From Aquilaria yunnanensis (taxonomy: Eukaryota > Streptophyta > Magnoliopsida > Malvales > Thymelaeaceae), in contig CM077597.1 in assembly GCA_039654915.1 (NCBI GenBank), forward strand, positions 38,166,001 through 38,230,000: DNA of 64,000 bases, written 5' to 3'. Numbering within the stretch: position 1 is the stretch's first letter; each line of letters opens with the position of its first letter. The position numbers and the translations under genes were made by a program. The notes below the pieces were generated by a model that had not been told where the DNA came from, did not search any database, and worked only from the letters and a program-made list of their open reading frames with translations. Below are positions 33,633 to 46,200 of the stretch, in pieces.

Positions 33633-33659
33633 ATGATCATAAATGTTATTTATGATCAT
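33633..33659. promoter_or_regulatory. Perfect 12-bp inverted repeat in the copia LTR
   Basis: ATGATCATAAAT and ATTTATGATCAT are separated by 3 bases, about 200 bases upstream of the TATA box. The same hairpin or dimeric binding site is present in C1 3' (about 40486), C2 5' (53424-53450), C2 3' (about 60478), C3 and C4. C5 has lost one arm (61263-61273). Confidence 0.8.
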
Positions 33660-33863
33660 TACCAATGTTGTAAGAGCCTATTGGGTCACACACATAAAGT
33701 TTATTTGGATTATTTGAGTGCATGGGATAATTTATTTGGGTTATGGTTTCATGATAATTTTGTGTTAATAGTTGGCCCAAAAGTTGAGCCATTATTAACC
33801 CCAAAATTAAGCCTAATTGGATTAGGGCTTTGAAACCCATTGGGCCTGGAAGTTGAGTCTCAC

Positions 33864-33870
33864 TATAAAT
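33864..33870 (+). promoter_or_regulatory. LTR TATA box of C1
   Basis: TATAAAT lies in the context gtctcactataaatac, preserved in most copia LTRs here (for example 53654 and 60708). It is about 350 bases before the LTR end, so it is the likely U3/R promoter. Confidence 0.7.
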
Positions 33871-34223
33871 ACATCATATAGTGAGAAATTTGCAGCTTTT
33901 TCCCTTGCCTCCCAAAAGTTTGAGCTGCACTCTTCTCTTGCCATTCCTTGGAGGACGCAAGCTAGCACTACAAGCACCAGAGAAATGCATCTACCAGGAT
34001 GTCGTTAAGGTGTGGTGATCCTGAGAGGCTCGTGTTGAAACCATAAAGAGCTTGAACACATCAACTGTTTAGGTTTTGTGATCTGATTCAACAATTGGGT
34101 GAAAGATCTTAACTGAAATTAGGTTTGAAAATTTTTGAAGACCTAGTTTACCCCATTTGACTTGGATCTTGGAGGGTTTCAGTTATATTCTGCTACACTT
34201 GTTTGGCTCCCGAAACCCTACGG

Positions 34224-34235
34224 TGGTATCAGAGC
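34224..34235 (+). other. Primer-binding site of C1
   Basis: TGGTATCAGAGC, a perfect complement of the initiator Met-tRNA 3' end, lies one base after the LTR. Confidence 0.95.
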
Positions 34236-35712
34236 TACTGGTGAAACCCTAAATCGAGATTGAATGTCGAATTGCATGATATTGTGTGTTCGGTTGCTTT
34301 CAGTCATGATTAACTAGATTGATTCATGATGCATAAAATCAAAACGCATAATGAATAGATGAGATATATGAAGAAACAACACAAATTGGTTAATAAGATT
34401 AACCTTGGATTGATTTGTATGGCATAGCTATATGGATTAGGATTCTGGCAATAGTTGCAAAACCCTAGCTTGGATCGGATTAGGGCTGTTCAGGCACCGA
34501 AAGTAAAGTACTTTTTGTGGCTCAAGTGGAGGTGGTCTTAGGTGCCAAGTTGCTCAAAGTATAAGATCTCAGGCAACATAATTGTAACACAATTTTTTGC
34601 ACCGGAGGGCGCTGGCACTTAGCAACCCTACTCAAAGGCGGCTCCCCTTGACCCCACCCGCTGACCGGCCAGCAGGATCGCCATATAAATAAAATTTGGT
34701 TACTCAATGCATATTAATTAGCATGAATTTTTTTTGAATGAGATTTGACATGTTATGCTGATTAGTGGTTGAAGCATGGTGCATGGTTATAGCCCTTGAT
34801 TGGTTGTACTTGTAAATACAGCTTACAAGTTGTGCCTTATTCTTGTCATTCTCTTTGTACATTCTCTTCTCATCTTACTCCCTTCAAATGTAACTTGACG
34901 TTTCTATTATTGATGTAATCGTACATTATGGGAGCATCCAAGCTGGTGTGTCCAAGGGGGTGACGACAAAAAGGTTACCAAGTAAGGAGTAGAAGGAGCT
35001 TGTGAAGACCCTTTTCTTTTCTTAGGCTTTTATGATATTCTCATTGGCTTGAGAATATCGCATATTTTGGGCTATAACCATGTCACTTTTACTTTGTTAT
35101 TAGTATGAGATGCATGTTTTATATTTATATGTGATGCATGTATAAGACAACCAGAGATATTAATTGGTGACCTCAAAAGGAAAAAATCCCTCAAACCAAA
35201 TATTAAGTCATTAAATGTGATGCCTTCCAAATGTGGGCACTCATCAAGACTTTGATCAACATTGGGTGACTTTGGTAAAGCAAAGCACCTATGTTCATCT
35301 TGGTAAGCCACGATAGGATAATAGTGATATCCAAATTGCTAACTTTAGGTCTGACTTAACTAAGTCATCCTAATAGGATTGGGGACTTAGAGTCATAGGG
35401 TTAGGCTTAAGTTCATGAGATGAGCTTGGACAAGTGTTGTTCACCCAACTATCTAAGAGTTGCATGAGATGCAATTGGCAAGGAGTTGCCTACCTAAATA
35501 ATTGTAGCTTGAGAAAAAAGCCAAAGCTGACGAAGGTTGGGGTGAAATATGGATGTTGGCACACTAGAATACCTTAGCACTGAGGTGTTCCAAAATAATA
35601 TTGAGGGTTATTATTTTAAGTAAAATAGTGGGAATATCGTTTAATAAAAGTCCTTATTAAATAAATTGAAATCCACGACTCTTACACTGCATATTTACTA
35701 TTTTAGATAACC
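34236..35712 (+). other. Untranslated leader of C1
   Basis: About 1.5 kb between PBS and gag has no supported frame. It parallels the C2 leader (54702-55781), from which C1 differs by an extra ~300 bases near the start, including a GC-rich stretch with cgctgaccggccagcagg (a shorter form occurs in C2 at 54721). Possible packaging or translation signals cannot be assigned by eye. Confidence 0.7.
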
Positions 35713-38700
35713 ATGGCACGAAACACATCGACACTTTCATTGCGATCGATCCTTGACAAGGAAAAACTGAATGGGACCAACTTTCTCAAATGTTACCAAA
35801 ACTTGAGGATAGTCCTCAAGAAGGAGTGAAAGGCTTATGTCCTAGAGTAACCCATTCCGAATGAGCCTGCTACCACTACTCTAAGAGCTGAAAGGGATGC
35901 TCACAAGAGGCATTCTAATGATGCTTTGGATGTTACTTGCCTCATGCTTATTACCATGCAATTTGAACTTGAGAAGAAACAAGAAAACATGGGGGCGTTT
36001 GATATGATCGAACATCTCTAAATGCTCTTCCAAGAGCCAGCTAGGCATGAGAGGTTTGAGACTGCTATGGCATTGTTTTAGTGCAAAATGTCTGAAGAAA
36101 GTCTCATGGGTCCTCATGTGCTCAAGATGATTGGATACATTGAAAATCTTGAGAGTTTGGTATTTGCTCTTCAGAAAGAGTTAACTATTGATGTAGTCTT
36201 GCAATCTTTGCCCGAAAGCTACAGTCAGTTCGTCATGAACTATAACATGAATGACCTTGACAAGTCCTTCCCTGAACTACTCAACATGTTAAGAACTGCT
36301 GACCAAAACCTTAAGAAGGCTAGGCCTATTTTGGTGGCTCAAAAGGACAAAGGAAAAGGAAAAGCCAACAAGAAGAAGGATAAAGCTAAAAGAAAGTCCA
36401 ATGCTAATTCTTTTTCCGCTACACTAAAATCATCTGGTGGTGTCGGAAAGGAAGGGGAGTGCCTCCATTGTAAGCAACTTAGACACTGGAAGCACAACTA
36501 CAAGCTTTATCTTGAAGAACTTGCTAAGGAAAAGGCAAGTGAGACTTCCACTTCAGGCATTCTTATTATGGAGGCTAACTTTTCTACTTCCAAATGTTGG
36601 GTATTGGATACTAGATGTAGATCTCACATTTGTGCAAATGTGCAGGATCTAAGTAGGAGTAGAAGATTGGTCAGAGGTAAAGTGGACCTATATGTTAGAA
36701 ATGCAGCAAGAGTTGCTGCCTTAGCTGTAGGAACTTATGTTCTCACTTTACCTAGTGGATTAGTTTTAGAATTAGACAATTGTTACTTTGTGCCTAGTAT
36801 TAGTAGAAATTTGATTTCTATTTCTTGCTTGGACAAGAAAGGTTTTTTATTTATAATAAAGGACAAATGTTGTTTTATTTATTTCAATGAAATCTTTTAT
36901 GGTAGTGCTCCACTTAGCAATGGGTTGTATGCTCTAGAACTCAAAAATCCAATCTATAATGTGAATACCAAGAAGGTTAGATTGAATGAATCAAACCTAG
37001 CCTATCTCTAGCACTGTCATTTGGGCCATATAAATGAAACCCGCATATCCAAGCTTCATAAGAATGGACTCTTGGACTAATTTGATTTTGAATCATATGA
37101 GACATGTGAGTCATGTTTATTGGGCAAGATGACCAAAGCCCATTCATAAGGCAAAGTGAAAGGGCTAAGGACTTACTAGGACTCATACATAGTGATGTAT
37201 ATGGCTCTATGTCTACACATGCTAGAGGAGGTTTCCAATACTTCATTACCTTCAGTAGATATGGCTATGTGGATCTCATGAGACAAAAGTTAGAATCCTT
37301 TGAAAAGTTTAAAAAATTCAAGAATGAGGTAGAGAATCAACTTGGAAAGAGTATCAAAGTACTTCAATTAGATTGAGGTGTAGAATACTTGGATTGAAAA
37401 TTCTTTGACTATTTAAAAAAGTCTGGTATAGTATCACAACTAACTCCAGCTAGTGCACCTCAATGGAATGGTGTATCTGAAAAAACAAATCTAACCCTGT
37501 TAGACATGGTTTGATCTATGATAAGTCAAGCTAACCTTCCAAACTCCATTTGGGGACATGCTCTAAAGAAAGCTGCTTTTACACTAAACTGAGTTCCATC
37601 TAAATCGGTTCAAAAGACACCATATGAGATATAGAGTAGGAGGCATGCAAGTCTGTCTTTTATGAAGATTTGGGGCTATGATAGTTATGTGAAACATCAA
37701 TCCTTTGACAAGTTAGGGCCCAAATCTCATAAATGTCTCTTTGTTGGGTTTCCAAAGAAATAGAGAGTTACTATTTCTACAATCCTTTTGAGCAAAAAGT
37801 GTTTGTTTATCGAACTGGTGTCTTTGTAGAGAAAAAGTTTATCTATAAAGGAACCAGTGGGAAAAAAGTAAAACTTGAAGAAATTCAAGAACAACAAGGG
37901 GACATCAAACCTGAAATGGAACCTAAATAGACACCACAAGATGTTGTGGTTCAAGAGTTTGTTCTTGTAGCACAGAACCCACATAGGTCTGTTACAATTT
38001 GGTGTGAGCTTGAAAAATATGGATTTCTCATGACTCATACTAGTGATGTGATGCTCATGGATCACCATGAGGCCACACCTTACCAACAAGCTATGTCGAG
38101 GCCTAAGTCTGAGAAATGGCTAGTGGCCATGAAGTCCTAGATAAAATCTATGTATGAAAACCAAGTGTGGACATTGGTTGATCCACCAGAATGGGTAAAA
38201 CCTATAAGGTGCAAATGGGTTTTCAAGAAGAAAATTGACATGGATGGAAATGTGATTACCTTTAAGGGACAATTGGTTGCAAAAGGTTTCAAGCAAATTC
38301 ATGGTATTGACTATGATGAAACGTTTTCACCAATTGCCATGCTTAAATCCATCTGAATCTTATTGGCTATTGCTACACACTATGATTATGAGATTTGGCA
38401 AATGGATGTCAAACTATGTTCCTAAACGGAAACCTACTTGAAGATGTGTACATGACACAACCTAAGGGTTTTGTCACTCTTGATAATGCCAATAAAGTGT
38501 GTAGGTTGCAAAGGTCCATTTATGGACTAAAGCAAGCTTTTCAGAGTTGGAATCTTCATTTTGATGAAGCAATCAAAGAGTTTGGTTTTATAAAAAATGA
38601 AGATCAACCTTGTGTCTACAAGAAGGTTAGTGGGAAAGCTATTGCCTTCTTGGTGTTGTATGTAGATGACATGCTACTCATCGGGAATGACATTCCCGAG

Positions 38701-39643
38701 CTACAGTCTGTGAAGACCTGGCTAGGGAAATGTTTCTTTATGAACTACTTGGGTGAAGCAGCATATGTGTTAGGCATTAGGATCTATAGAGATAGATCTA
38801 GAAAATTGCTTTGCCTGAGTTAAAACACATACATTGACAAGGTGCTAAAGAGGTTTAGCATGCAAGATTCCAAGAAATGATTCCTGCCCATGTCACATGG
38901 TATAACTCTTTCTAGATCTAAGTGTCTGAGTACACTTGAGGAGAGAGAGCACATTTGTAAGATTCCATATGCCTTAGCAATTGGATCTATCATGTATGCC
39001 ATGATATGTACACATCTCGATGTCTCATATGCCTTGAGCATGATGAGCAGGTACCAATCGAACCCCGGTAAGAGTCACTGGATAGTTGTTAAGAACATCC
39101 TTAAGTACCTACGAAGGACTAAGGATGTATTCTTGGTCTTCGGGGCGAAGATGAGCTCGTTGTAAGGGGTTACACCGATGATAGCTTCCAATCTAATAAA
39201 GAAGATTTTAGGCCACAATTTGGTAATGTGTTTTGTATTGGTGGTGGTGTTATGAGCTGGAAGAGTTCAAAGCAAGAGACAGTAGTTGACTCTACAATAA
39301 AATCTGAGAACATTGCCGCCTCTAATGCTGCGAAAGAGGCAGTTTGGATCAAGAATTTCATCCCAGATCTTCGAGTGGTTCCAAGCATTGTCGACCCGAT
39401 AGAGCTCTATTGTGACAACAACGGAGCAATCACACAGGCTAAGGAACCTCGATCTCACCGGCGATCTAAACACATACTCTAACACTATCATCTCATCAAG
39501 GAGATCATTGAGGGGGTGATGTGAGGATATGCAGGACTTCAACAGACAACAACAATGCTGATCCGCTGACAAAAGCCCTTATGCAGCAGAAGCATGATAG
39601 CCATTCTAGGCCCAGCGGTATTATATACATGGATGATTGACTT
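35713..39643 (+). pseudogene. C1 gag-pol polyprotein (degenerate)
   Basis: The start ATG gives MARNTSTLSLRSILDKEKLN, a typical copia Gag start. The order is Gag, CCHC box (CLHCKQLRHWKHNY, last Cys changed to Tyr), protease (WVLDTRCRSHICANVQ, D-T-G changed to D-T-R), GAG-pre-integrase (GHINETRISKL, CESCLLGK), integrase, and RT with QRSIYGLKQAF and LYVDDMLLIGND (catalytic pair intact). RNase H has SSKQETVVDSTIKSE and ELYCDNNGAI. The longest open part is 36088-37011 (307 codons). The integrase region (37080-37720) has at least ten stops. A TAFLNG-like block is frameshifted near 38405. Not translatable as one protein. Confidence 0.93.
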
Positions 39644-39647
39644 TAGT

Positions 39648-39660
39648 GCAAGTGTGAGAT
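39648..39660 (+). promoter_or_regulatory. Polypurine tract of C1
   Basis: GCAAGTGTGAGAT precedes the 3' LTR; the C2 counterpart is GCAAGTGGGAGAT. The first LTR base is changed here (GGTTAG for TGTTAG). Confidence 0.65.
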
Positions 39661-41073
39661 GGTTAGTGTTGTGCCCAAAAGCCAATCATGAGATGATTTT
39701 ATTTCTGTACATTGAGTCATGATATTTTATTAAAACATTAATCCAATAATTATGTTTCTTGTTTTATTTATGTGTAATGTGACAAACATAATTATGACCC
39801 TAGAATAATGATATTTTCAAATGTCTCTAGTCTAGTATTATTATGGAGCAGATTACAATAATACATAACGACTAGCTTATGTGGAGACGAATATAAGATA
39901 TGTAGTCTACATATGGGTACAAGTTGGAAAACTTGTGTACTGGACCGACCCACCATGAGAACACTACACGGATCGTTATAAGAGTGTGATATGTGATTCT
40001 CATAGTGATCATGGTATATGTAGTCCTTTGACCTAAGGTCATCAAGGTTCCCTACATGTGAGTAGCTTACTTTGATACTTCCCTTTGCTGCTCGTAACTG
40101 AGTGAACTTGAATGAGGTCATTGTGTATGTCACATATCATACAAAGGGTTTTGTATGATTAAGATGGGATTTGTCCCTCCCATGTAACGGGAGTGATATC
40201 TTCAGGCCCCTTGATAAAGTGAAACTTAGAAAATGCATGGGCATGCTCATATGACTTGATACACGATATCAATGTCGTTAGTTTAAGTTAGTCTACTCAG
40301 TAATCAAGAAACCAAAGATTGGGCTATACAAGAGTGACACATTCCATGTCTCGTGCTTAGTCTTGATATCTTGGACAAAGGGACAATGGCATATATGGAT
40401 AATGATCATAAAGGTTTAGTCGAATCACAAATAATTTTGTCACTTGGGTAGCAATGATGTCTTTCTAGGCACCACTCATTGCTTATGATCATAAATGTGA
40501 TTTATGATCATTGCCAATGTGGTAAAGGCCTATTGGGACACACACATAAAGTCTATTTGGATTATTTAAGTGCATGGGCTAATTTTTTGTGTTATGGTTT
40601 CATGATAATTTTGTGTTAATAGTTGGCCCAAAAGTTAAGCCATTATTAAGCCCAAAATTAAGCCTAATTGGATTAGGGCTTTGAAACCCATTGGGCATGG
40701 AAGTTGAGTCTCACTATAAATACATCATACAGTGAGAAATTCCCAGCTTTTGCCCTAGCCTCCCAAAAGTTCCAGCCACACTTTTCTTTTGCCATTCCTT
40801 GGAGGATGCAAGCTATCACTGCGAGCACAAGAGAAATGTATCTATCAGGATGTGGTGGAGGCGTGGTGATCCCGAGAGGCTCATATGGATACCATAGAGA
40901 GCTTGAACACGTCAACTACTTAGGTTTTGTGATTCGACTCAACAGTTGGGTGAAAGATCTCAACTGAAATTGGGTATGAAAATTTTTGAAGACCTGGTTT
41001 ACCTCGTTTTACTTGGATCTTAGAGGTTTTTGGTTATATTCTACTACGCTTATTTGGCTCCCGAAAGCTTACG
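39661..41073 (+). repeat. 3' LTR of C1
   Basis: It matches the 5' LTR, with hairpin at about 40486 and TATA box near 40714. It ends cgaaagcttacg and is followed by the TSD copy GTTGA and the resumed RNase H of B. Confidence 0.92.
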
Positions 41074-42825
41074 GTTGAGACCAAATGAGTGGAATTATCC
41101 AGTGCATCCCCTGGAACTTGCAACTGTGGTCTTTGCCTTGAAATAGTGGAGAGATTACCTATTGGGTAATATGTTTTAGATCTTCATTGATCATAAAAGT
41201 CCTAAGTATCTCTTCACTCAAAAGGAGTTGACTTTGAGACAGAGAAAATGGTTTGAATATCTTAAAAACTTTGACTATACCAATGAGTAAATTGAAGGCA
41301 AAGCTAATAAAGTAGCTGATGTCATATATAGGAAATGCAGTGGTATCCTAAAAAATGGATAAGATTAGCTGAATAAAGTTAACAGCCAGACTTGTTTAGC
41401 TAACATGTGGCTAAGATTAAAACAACCCCAGTTAAGAGTAGTGACTACTTAGTAGACCAAGAAAGTAGGCATAGGTAAAGGCATGGAAATGTTGTACTTC
41501 CAAGGTAGAATTTATGTACCCAAGGGGTATAAATGAAGAGAACAAATTCTGAAAAAAGCCCACTCTAGCAAGATGAGCATACATCCTGGAACTATGAAAA
41601 TGTATTAAAATCTGAAAGAATGCTTTCGGTGCCCCAATATGACAAGTGAAATCTACACATTTGTATCCTAATGTGTGGTATGCCAACAAGTGAAGATAGA
41701 GCACCAAAGACCAAGGGGTAAATTACAAAATTTGCCCATCACAAAAAGAAAGTAGGGTTCCAAATATATGGATTTACTAGTAACCATGCCTATGAAAATA
41801 AAAAAGCATGATACTATTTGGGTAATTGTGGAAAGACTTACAAAGTCAGCCCACTTCCTACTTATTAATCTCACAGATCCTTTGGATAGGCTGGCATAGC
41901 CGTACATTAAAAAAATAGTGGAATTACATGGTATCCTGGATGACATAGTTTTAGATAGAGACCCAAGGTTTGTGTTTAGATTTTGGAAATCACTAGATCA
42001 AGCATTAAGTACTCACCTGAAACGAAGTTTAGCTTACCACCCAAAATTGATGGACAGACATAAAGAACCATATAGATTCTGGAAGAAATGTTAAGGTGTT
42101 GTGTAATGGACTTTAAAGGAGAATGAAATCAACTCTTATCTTTGTTAGAATTCTTTTACAATAACAACCATCATTCAGTGATACAAATGGTAGCTTATGA
42201 AGCTTTATATGGGGGGAAATGACAAATCCCCAGTGTTGGTAGGATCCAAAAAATACAGTCAAGATAGGGCCAGAACTGATCCATGACACCACTGAAATGG
42301 TCAAAATGATCCAAGCAAGGATCAAGGCCTCAAATGTTAAAGAGTAAGCCAATGCCAATCAAAGGAATAAAAAAGATTTGGAATTCCAAGTAGGGGACTA
42401 TGCGTGGATCAAAGTTTCTCCAATGATAGAAGGCAATTTAGCCTATAAATACATTGGACCATTTCAAATAATGGCTAGGATTGGTAATGTGGCATACAAG
42501 CTAGATTTACCTTTAGACTTGGGTCACATACATGATACCTTTCATGTTGGTATGCTAAAAAGGTACTTATTTGACCCATAACAAGCTATACCAGCTTTTG
42601 ATATATAATTGACCCTCAACCTCCCTTATGAAGATGAACCTATAAAAGTTCTATCAAGGGATGTGAGGAAGTTAAGGAGTAAGTGGATAACCATGGTGAA
42701 AATCCAATTGTCTCACCATTCAGAGGAAGAAGCTACTTGGGAAATAGAAATCGAAATGCTCAAAAGATACCCAAGGCAATTTCCCACATTACTTGAGAAT
42801 TTTGAGGACCAAGTTCTTTAATGGT
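41074..42825 (+). pseudogene. B RNase H C-terminus, integrase and chromodomain (degenerate)
   Basis: RNase H resumes with RPNEWNYPVHPLELATVVFA (catalytic Glu) and [16 protein letters not shown]. Integrase follows: HHCC region (HSSKMSIHPG, CVVCQQVKIEHQ), core with VIVERLTKSAHFL and VLDRDPRFVFRFW (Asp). The expected catalytic Glu region is corrupted (AYHPKLMDRHKEPY). An open stretch (42378-42581) gives VGDYAWIKVSPM, YIGPFQIMARIG (GPY/F module) and HDTFHVGMLKRYL. The last stretch (42609-42821) is the chromodomain: VLSRDVRKLRSKWITMVKIQ, HHSEEEATWEIEIEMLKRYP. It ends 12 bases before the 3' LTR, as in other chromoviruses. Confidence 0.85.
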
Positions 42826-42832
42826 GAGAGAA
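42819..42832 (+). promoter_or_regulatory. Polypurine tract of B
   Basis: TAATGGTGAGAGAA directly precedes the LTR start TGTCATACC. Confidence 0.7.
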
Positions 42833-44621
42833 TGTCATACCTATAACTTGAATAGGCCATGGGTTATAACTCTTGTGTGAGTATGATACATCAACGATAT
42901 GAATAAACAACGCAAGTTATGAAACATTAAGAGATAAGAAACTTACTAGATACCCCAAGGGCATATTATGGGGAAAATGAGAAAAGAAAAATCCTCTATT
43001 CCTAAACTAAAAGTGATTAAAGTCTAGCTATAAAGGGTCATGGGATAAAGACTCATGGTTTGGAAGAACTTAGAACCATTAAAGAGTAAAACTTTACAGA
43101 CCACAAGGCGGACTCTAAGCACACCCATGTGCGCAGTTATGTGAACTTTAGGACCCTAAACCCTGAAACACTGAGAGAATTTGCGTAAGCACAAAACCTA
43201 AGGTCATGATACAAGTGAGGGCAGCTACATAAGCCCAATAAATATGAAGAACACATAAGAAAGGACAAGAACACCTTATAGTGCACTAGAAGACTATTGA
43301 GTGCACCTTTGTGTGCAACCATGTACTTATGAAGGCTTGAAAGCCTAATGCCTTGAAAGGAATAACATGAGCTTTGTGCTTAGAATTTAAATGAGAATTA
43401 GGGCTACAATATGGGCTAAGAGAAGGTGGAAAACACAAAGAACCTATTAAAACACCTTAGAGAACACAAAACTGCTCTCGGATTAACTTTACGTGTGTCT
43501 ATGTTTAATGCAAAGTTTGAGGGCTTAATTGGTTGAATTAATTGTTGAATTGGGTGCTTAATATGTTCCAAATGAAGATTAAATTAAGCCAAAATGAATT
43601 TTTATAAGAATTGAGCTACTTGGATGAGGATTTGACCAAAAACTAGTCAAAAGTCCATGGCGGCTAAGTCATTTGGCCACCATTTGACTTCTAGTCTTCA
43701 AGGTAGTTTCTTAGGTATTTCCAAGCTAGTTCCTAGCTCCTTTACTTCCTTTAATCATAGACTAAGTCTAGGGAAATGCCATCAAAAGTAAACAAAAGAA
43801 AGAAAAATAAAAAAAGAAACAAAACTGAAACAAAGTAGTTAAAATCGAGATCAAAGATGCAAACCAACTATGGCGTTCCTTGTGAGCTACTAAATTATTG
43901 AATTTTTATTATTTTCCTACCCTTTACTACCTACCCAAACCTCTAGTAAAACACCCTAGATCTACTTAAAGGAAAGAAGACAAAGAAGGACAAAAACAAG
44001 GATAGTTTGAAGCATGATGGTGCAATTATGTTCAGTGATGCGTGTACTTAAGTTTTGGGCCATGTAGTCCTTATTTGAAAATTTTGGCATGTAGATATTT
44101 GTATATAACTAAGGGCAAAGGGACTTAGAATAAAACCTGGCCTGTGCCTTGTTTGTATTCTGGGCCTAAGTAAGCCTTAAGAAGCTAAGTATGTTATGGT
44201 AGCAAAAATGCATGCATGGCTTATAACCTATTAAACCAATGTGTGTGCATGTATGTATGCTTGGCTGTGTGTCTATGTTTTGCTCTAGGTAGACTCTAGT
44301 AAGCCCCCTAAAGACATTAAGATACACACTCATGGTTTTGCACTCCATATGCATTAAAAGAACGCTAATGAGATTGCTTAAGTAAGTGCATTCACTAGAG
44401 TAACACATTAAACAAATAACTTAGAGTGTTAAAGTAGCAACTTAACCTATTAAATTGTTAATCTAAAGTGTTAAGTTAAGGTTAATAATTTTGGGAGTTA
44501 AAGTCTAATTCACCCTAAAAAAATCAACTAAGTAATTAAAATCAACCGAGTGACTAAAAGTAACAAGTTGATCTCAAACCTCTTACTAAGGTTTAAGGTA
44601 GGGTTGAATTAGGCCCTGAAA
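42833..44621 (+). repeat. 3' LTR of B with internal deletion
   Basis: It aligns with the start and end of the 5' LTR, but about 0.9 kb is missing at ~44040. There, gatgcgtgt joins acttaagttttgggcc; in the 5' LTR these lie at about 28100 and 29000 and share a short GTGT. It ends at the TSD CAATA. Confidence 0.85.
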
Positions 44622-44626
44622 CAATA

Positions 44627-46200
44627 TACCTACTTCCATGTTCTATTTTTGAGGTACCTTTTCTATTTGCACCTTGCCAAATTCTTAGATTAGTTCTTTG
44701 ACAAGGTCATGATATTTTGCCAATTTAGGGTCCTTGGCCCAGTAATACCTTGTCATTTGTCAAACCACTAGTTGTGAGTCATTGTAAGGCTTTAGATTTT
44801 TTACACCAACTCCCTTTTTCCAATTGTAGTCCTGTTATGAGAGCTTCATATTTGACAATGTTGTTGGAGACATGGAATCTAAATCTAATGGCCTTTGATG
44901 CTTCTATACCTTCGTGTCGTCATCGTATTATACTGGTACCCTGGTGTTCTGTCCCTGGAGCACCATTTACAAAAAGCATTCATTCAGGATCCTTATCTTT
45001 GAGGTTCACCTAGGTGCCCTCACTTTCTAGGAATTCAACTATAAAGTCTGCTAAAGCTTGGGCTTTTATCGTTTTCCTCAGTTCATACGTAATGTCATAT
45101 TCACCGAGCTCAGTGCATCATTAGGGAAATCAACCTGAATCATCCATCTTCTTCATGATATCCCAAAGAGATATAATACTTTAAACTGTAATGGAGTGCC
45201 CTTGGAAGTAGGGCCAAAATCTTCTGCTGGCCATGACTAAGACATATATTGCTTTTTCCAATGTTGTGTATGTTACTTCAGCTCCGTGCAAGGACTTGCT
45301 AACATAGTATACAGACCATTGCTTTCATTCTTCATCACTAACAAGCACTAAACTCACAGCATTTTTGCTGATAGGGAGGTAAAGTATGAGGGGTTCTCCT
45401 TCCCTGGGTTGCTAAAGTGTTGGTAAGTGGGACTAGTAATTCTTTAGTTCATCCCAAGTTTTTTGACATTCCTTGTTCCAAGGGTGTTGTTCTTCGGCAC
45501 CAGGTTTAAATTCTTTAGTTCTTCAACACCTTGAAGAAGGGTCGACATCGATCCCCATATCAGGAAGTGAATCTACTAAGTGCCATTATTCTTCCAGTAA
45601 GCATTTGTATGTCCATGATGGTTGTGGGAGTTTGGAATCCGAGTAAGGTCTTGAATTTTTCTAGATTGGCATCTATGCCGCTCTTGAATACCATAAAGCC
45701 ATGGAACTTGCCAGCTGTTACCCAGAATACACATTTTTTGGGGTTGAGATGTATTCCAAATGTCTTAAGTTATTGAAAGCTTTCTTGTAAGTCTATGATA
45801 TGATCACTGGGTAGTTTGCTTTTAACTATCATATCACTGACATATACTTCCATATTTCCCATGATCTGGGAGTCGAACACCTTGTTCATCAATCCTTGAT
45901 ATGTGGCTCTTGCGTTCTTGAGGCCGAAGGGCATTCTCATGTAACAATACATCCCGATGTTGGTTATGAATATAGTCTTTTCCTCATCTCCTGAGTTCAT
46001 CCAGAATTGGTGATACCTGCTGAATGTTTCGAGCAAACTTCGTTGCCTAAATTTGGTAGTGGAGTCCACCAACTGGTCTATTGAAGGTAGGGGGTATGAG
46101 ACCTTGGGAGAAGCATTGTTGATATTTCAGAAGTCGATACACATTTGGAGTTTATCAGTCCCTTCCTTGGTGGCAATGATGTTGTTGCTGAGCTAGTTAG
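44627..46200 (-). pseudogene. D reverse transcriptase and RNase H (degenerate)
   Basis: The minus strand gives the RT block LLETFSRYHQFWMN, then MPFGLKNARATYQGLMNKVF and MEVYVSDMIVKS. The catalytic pair is Y-V-S-D, not Y-V-D-D, so the first Asp of the pair is lost. This wording is specific to the Tat/Athila branch. The connection domain follows: KCVFWVTAGKFHGFMV, ANLEKFKTLLGFQTP and LTGRIMALSRF. RNase H remnants and the downstream linker (VKELI, EFGKVQIEKVPQK, a stop, NMEVGIL) extend to the B insertion site. Stops are moderate in number. Confidence 0.85.

Larger units (their letters stand above)
32812..34222 (+). repeat. 5' LTR of C1
   Basis: It starts TGTTAGTGTTGTGCCC and ends cgaaaccctacg (terminal CA mutated). 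It contains the inverted repeat at 33633-33659 and a TATA box at 33864. It matches 39661-41073 along its length. Confidence 0.93.
32812..41073 (+). mobile_element. Ty1/copia element C1, plus strand, inserted in B
   Basis: A structurally complete 8.26-kb element: two ~1.41-kb LTRs, PBS, ~1.5-kb leader, gag-pol region and polypurine tract. Flanks are ATTGA (32807-32811) and GTTGA (41074-41078), a TSD with one later change. Excising it rejoins the RNase H of B in frame (RQL/RPNEWNYP). The coding region has many stops. Domain order (integrase before RT) proves copia. Tork/Tnt1-like is my impression from the Gag and RT wording. Confidence 0.95.
26864..44621 (+). mobile_element. Ty3/gypsy chromovirus B, plus strand, inserted in D
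   Basis: 5' LTR, PBS, gag, protease, RT, RNase H (split by copia C1), integrase, chromodomain, polypurine tract and 3' LTR are all present in order. CAATA flanks both ends (26859-26863 and 44622-44626), and D coding sequence is continuous across the site (...ENMEVGILAK-like / AKSK). Own length without C1 is about 9.5 kb. The frames are scattered with stops. The chromodomain places it with A in the Tekay/Del-like chromoviruses, though the LTRs are unrelated to A by eye. Confidence 0.9.

Noticed and set aside
39792..40145. Minus-strand ORF starting MTYTMTSFKF, repeated in several copia LTRs (also near 24562 on plus, 59900 and 33023)
   Set aside because: It recurs because the LTR recurs; length and frame differ between copies and no protein family is recognisable.
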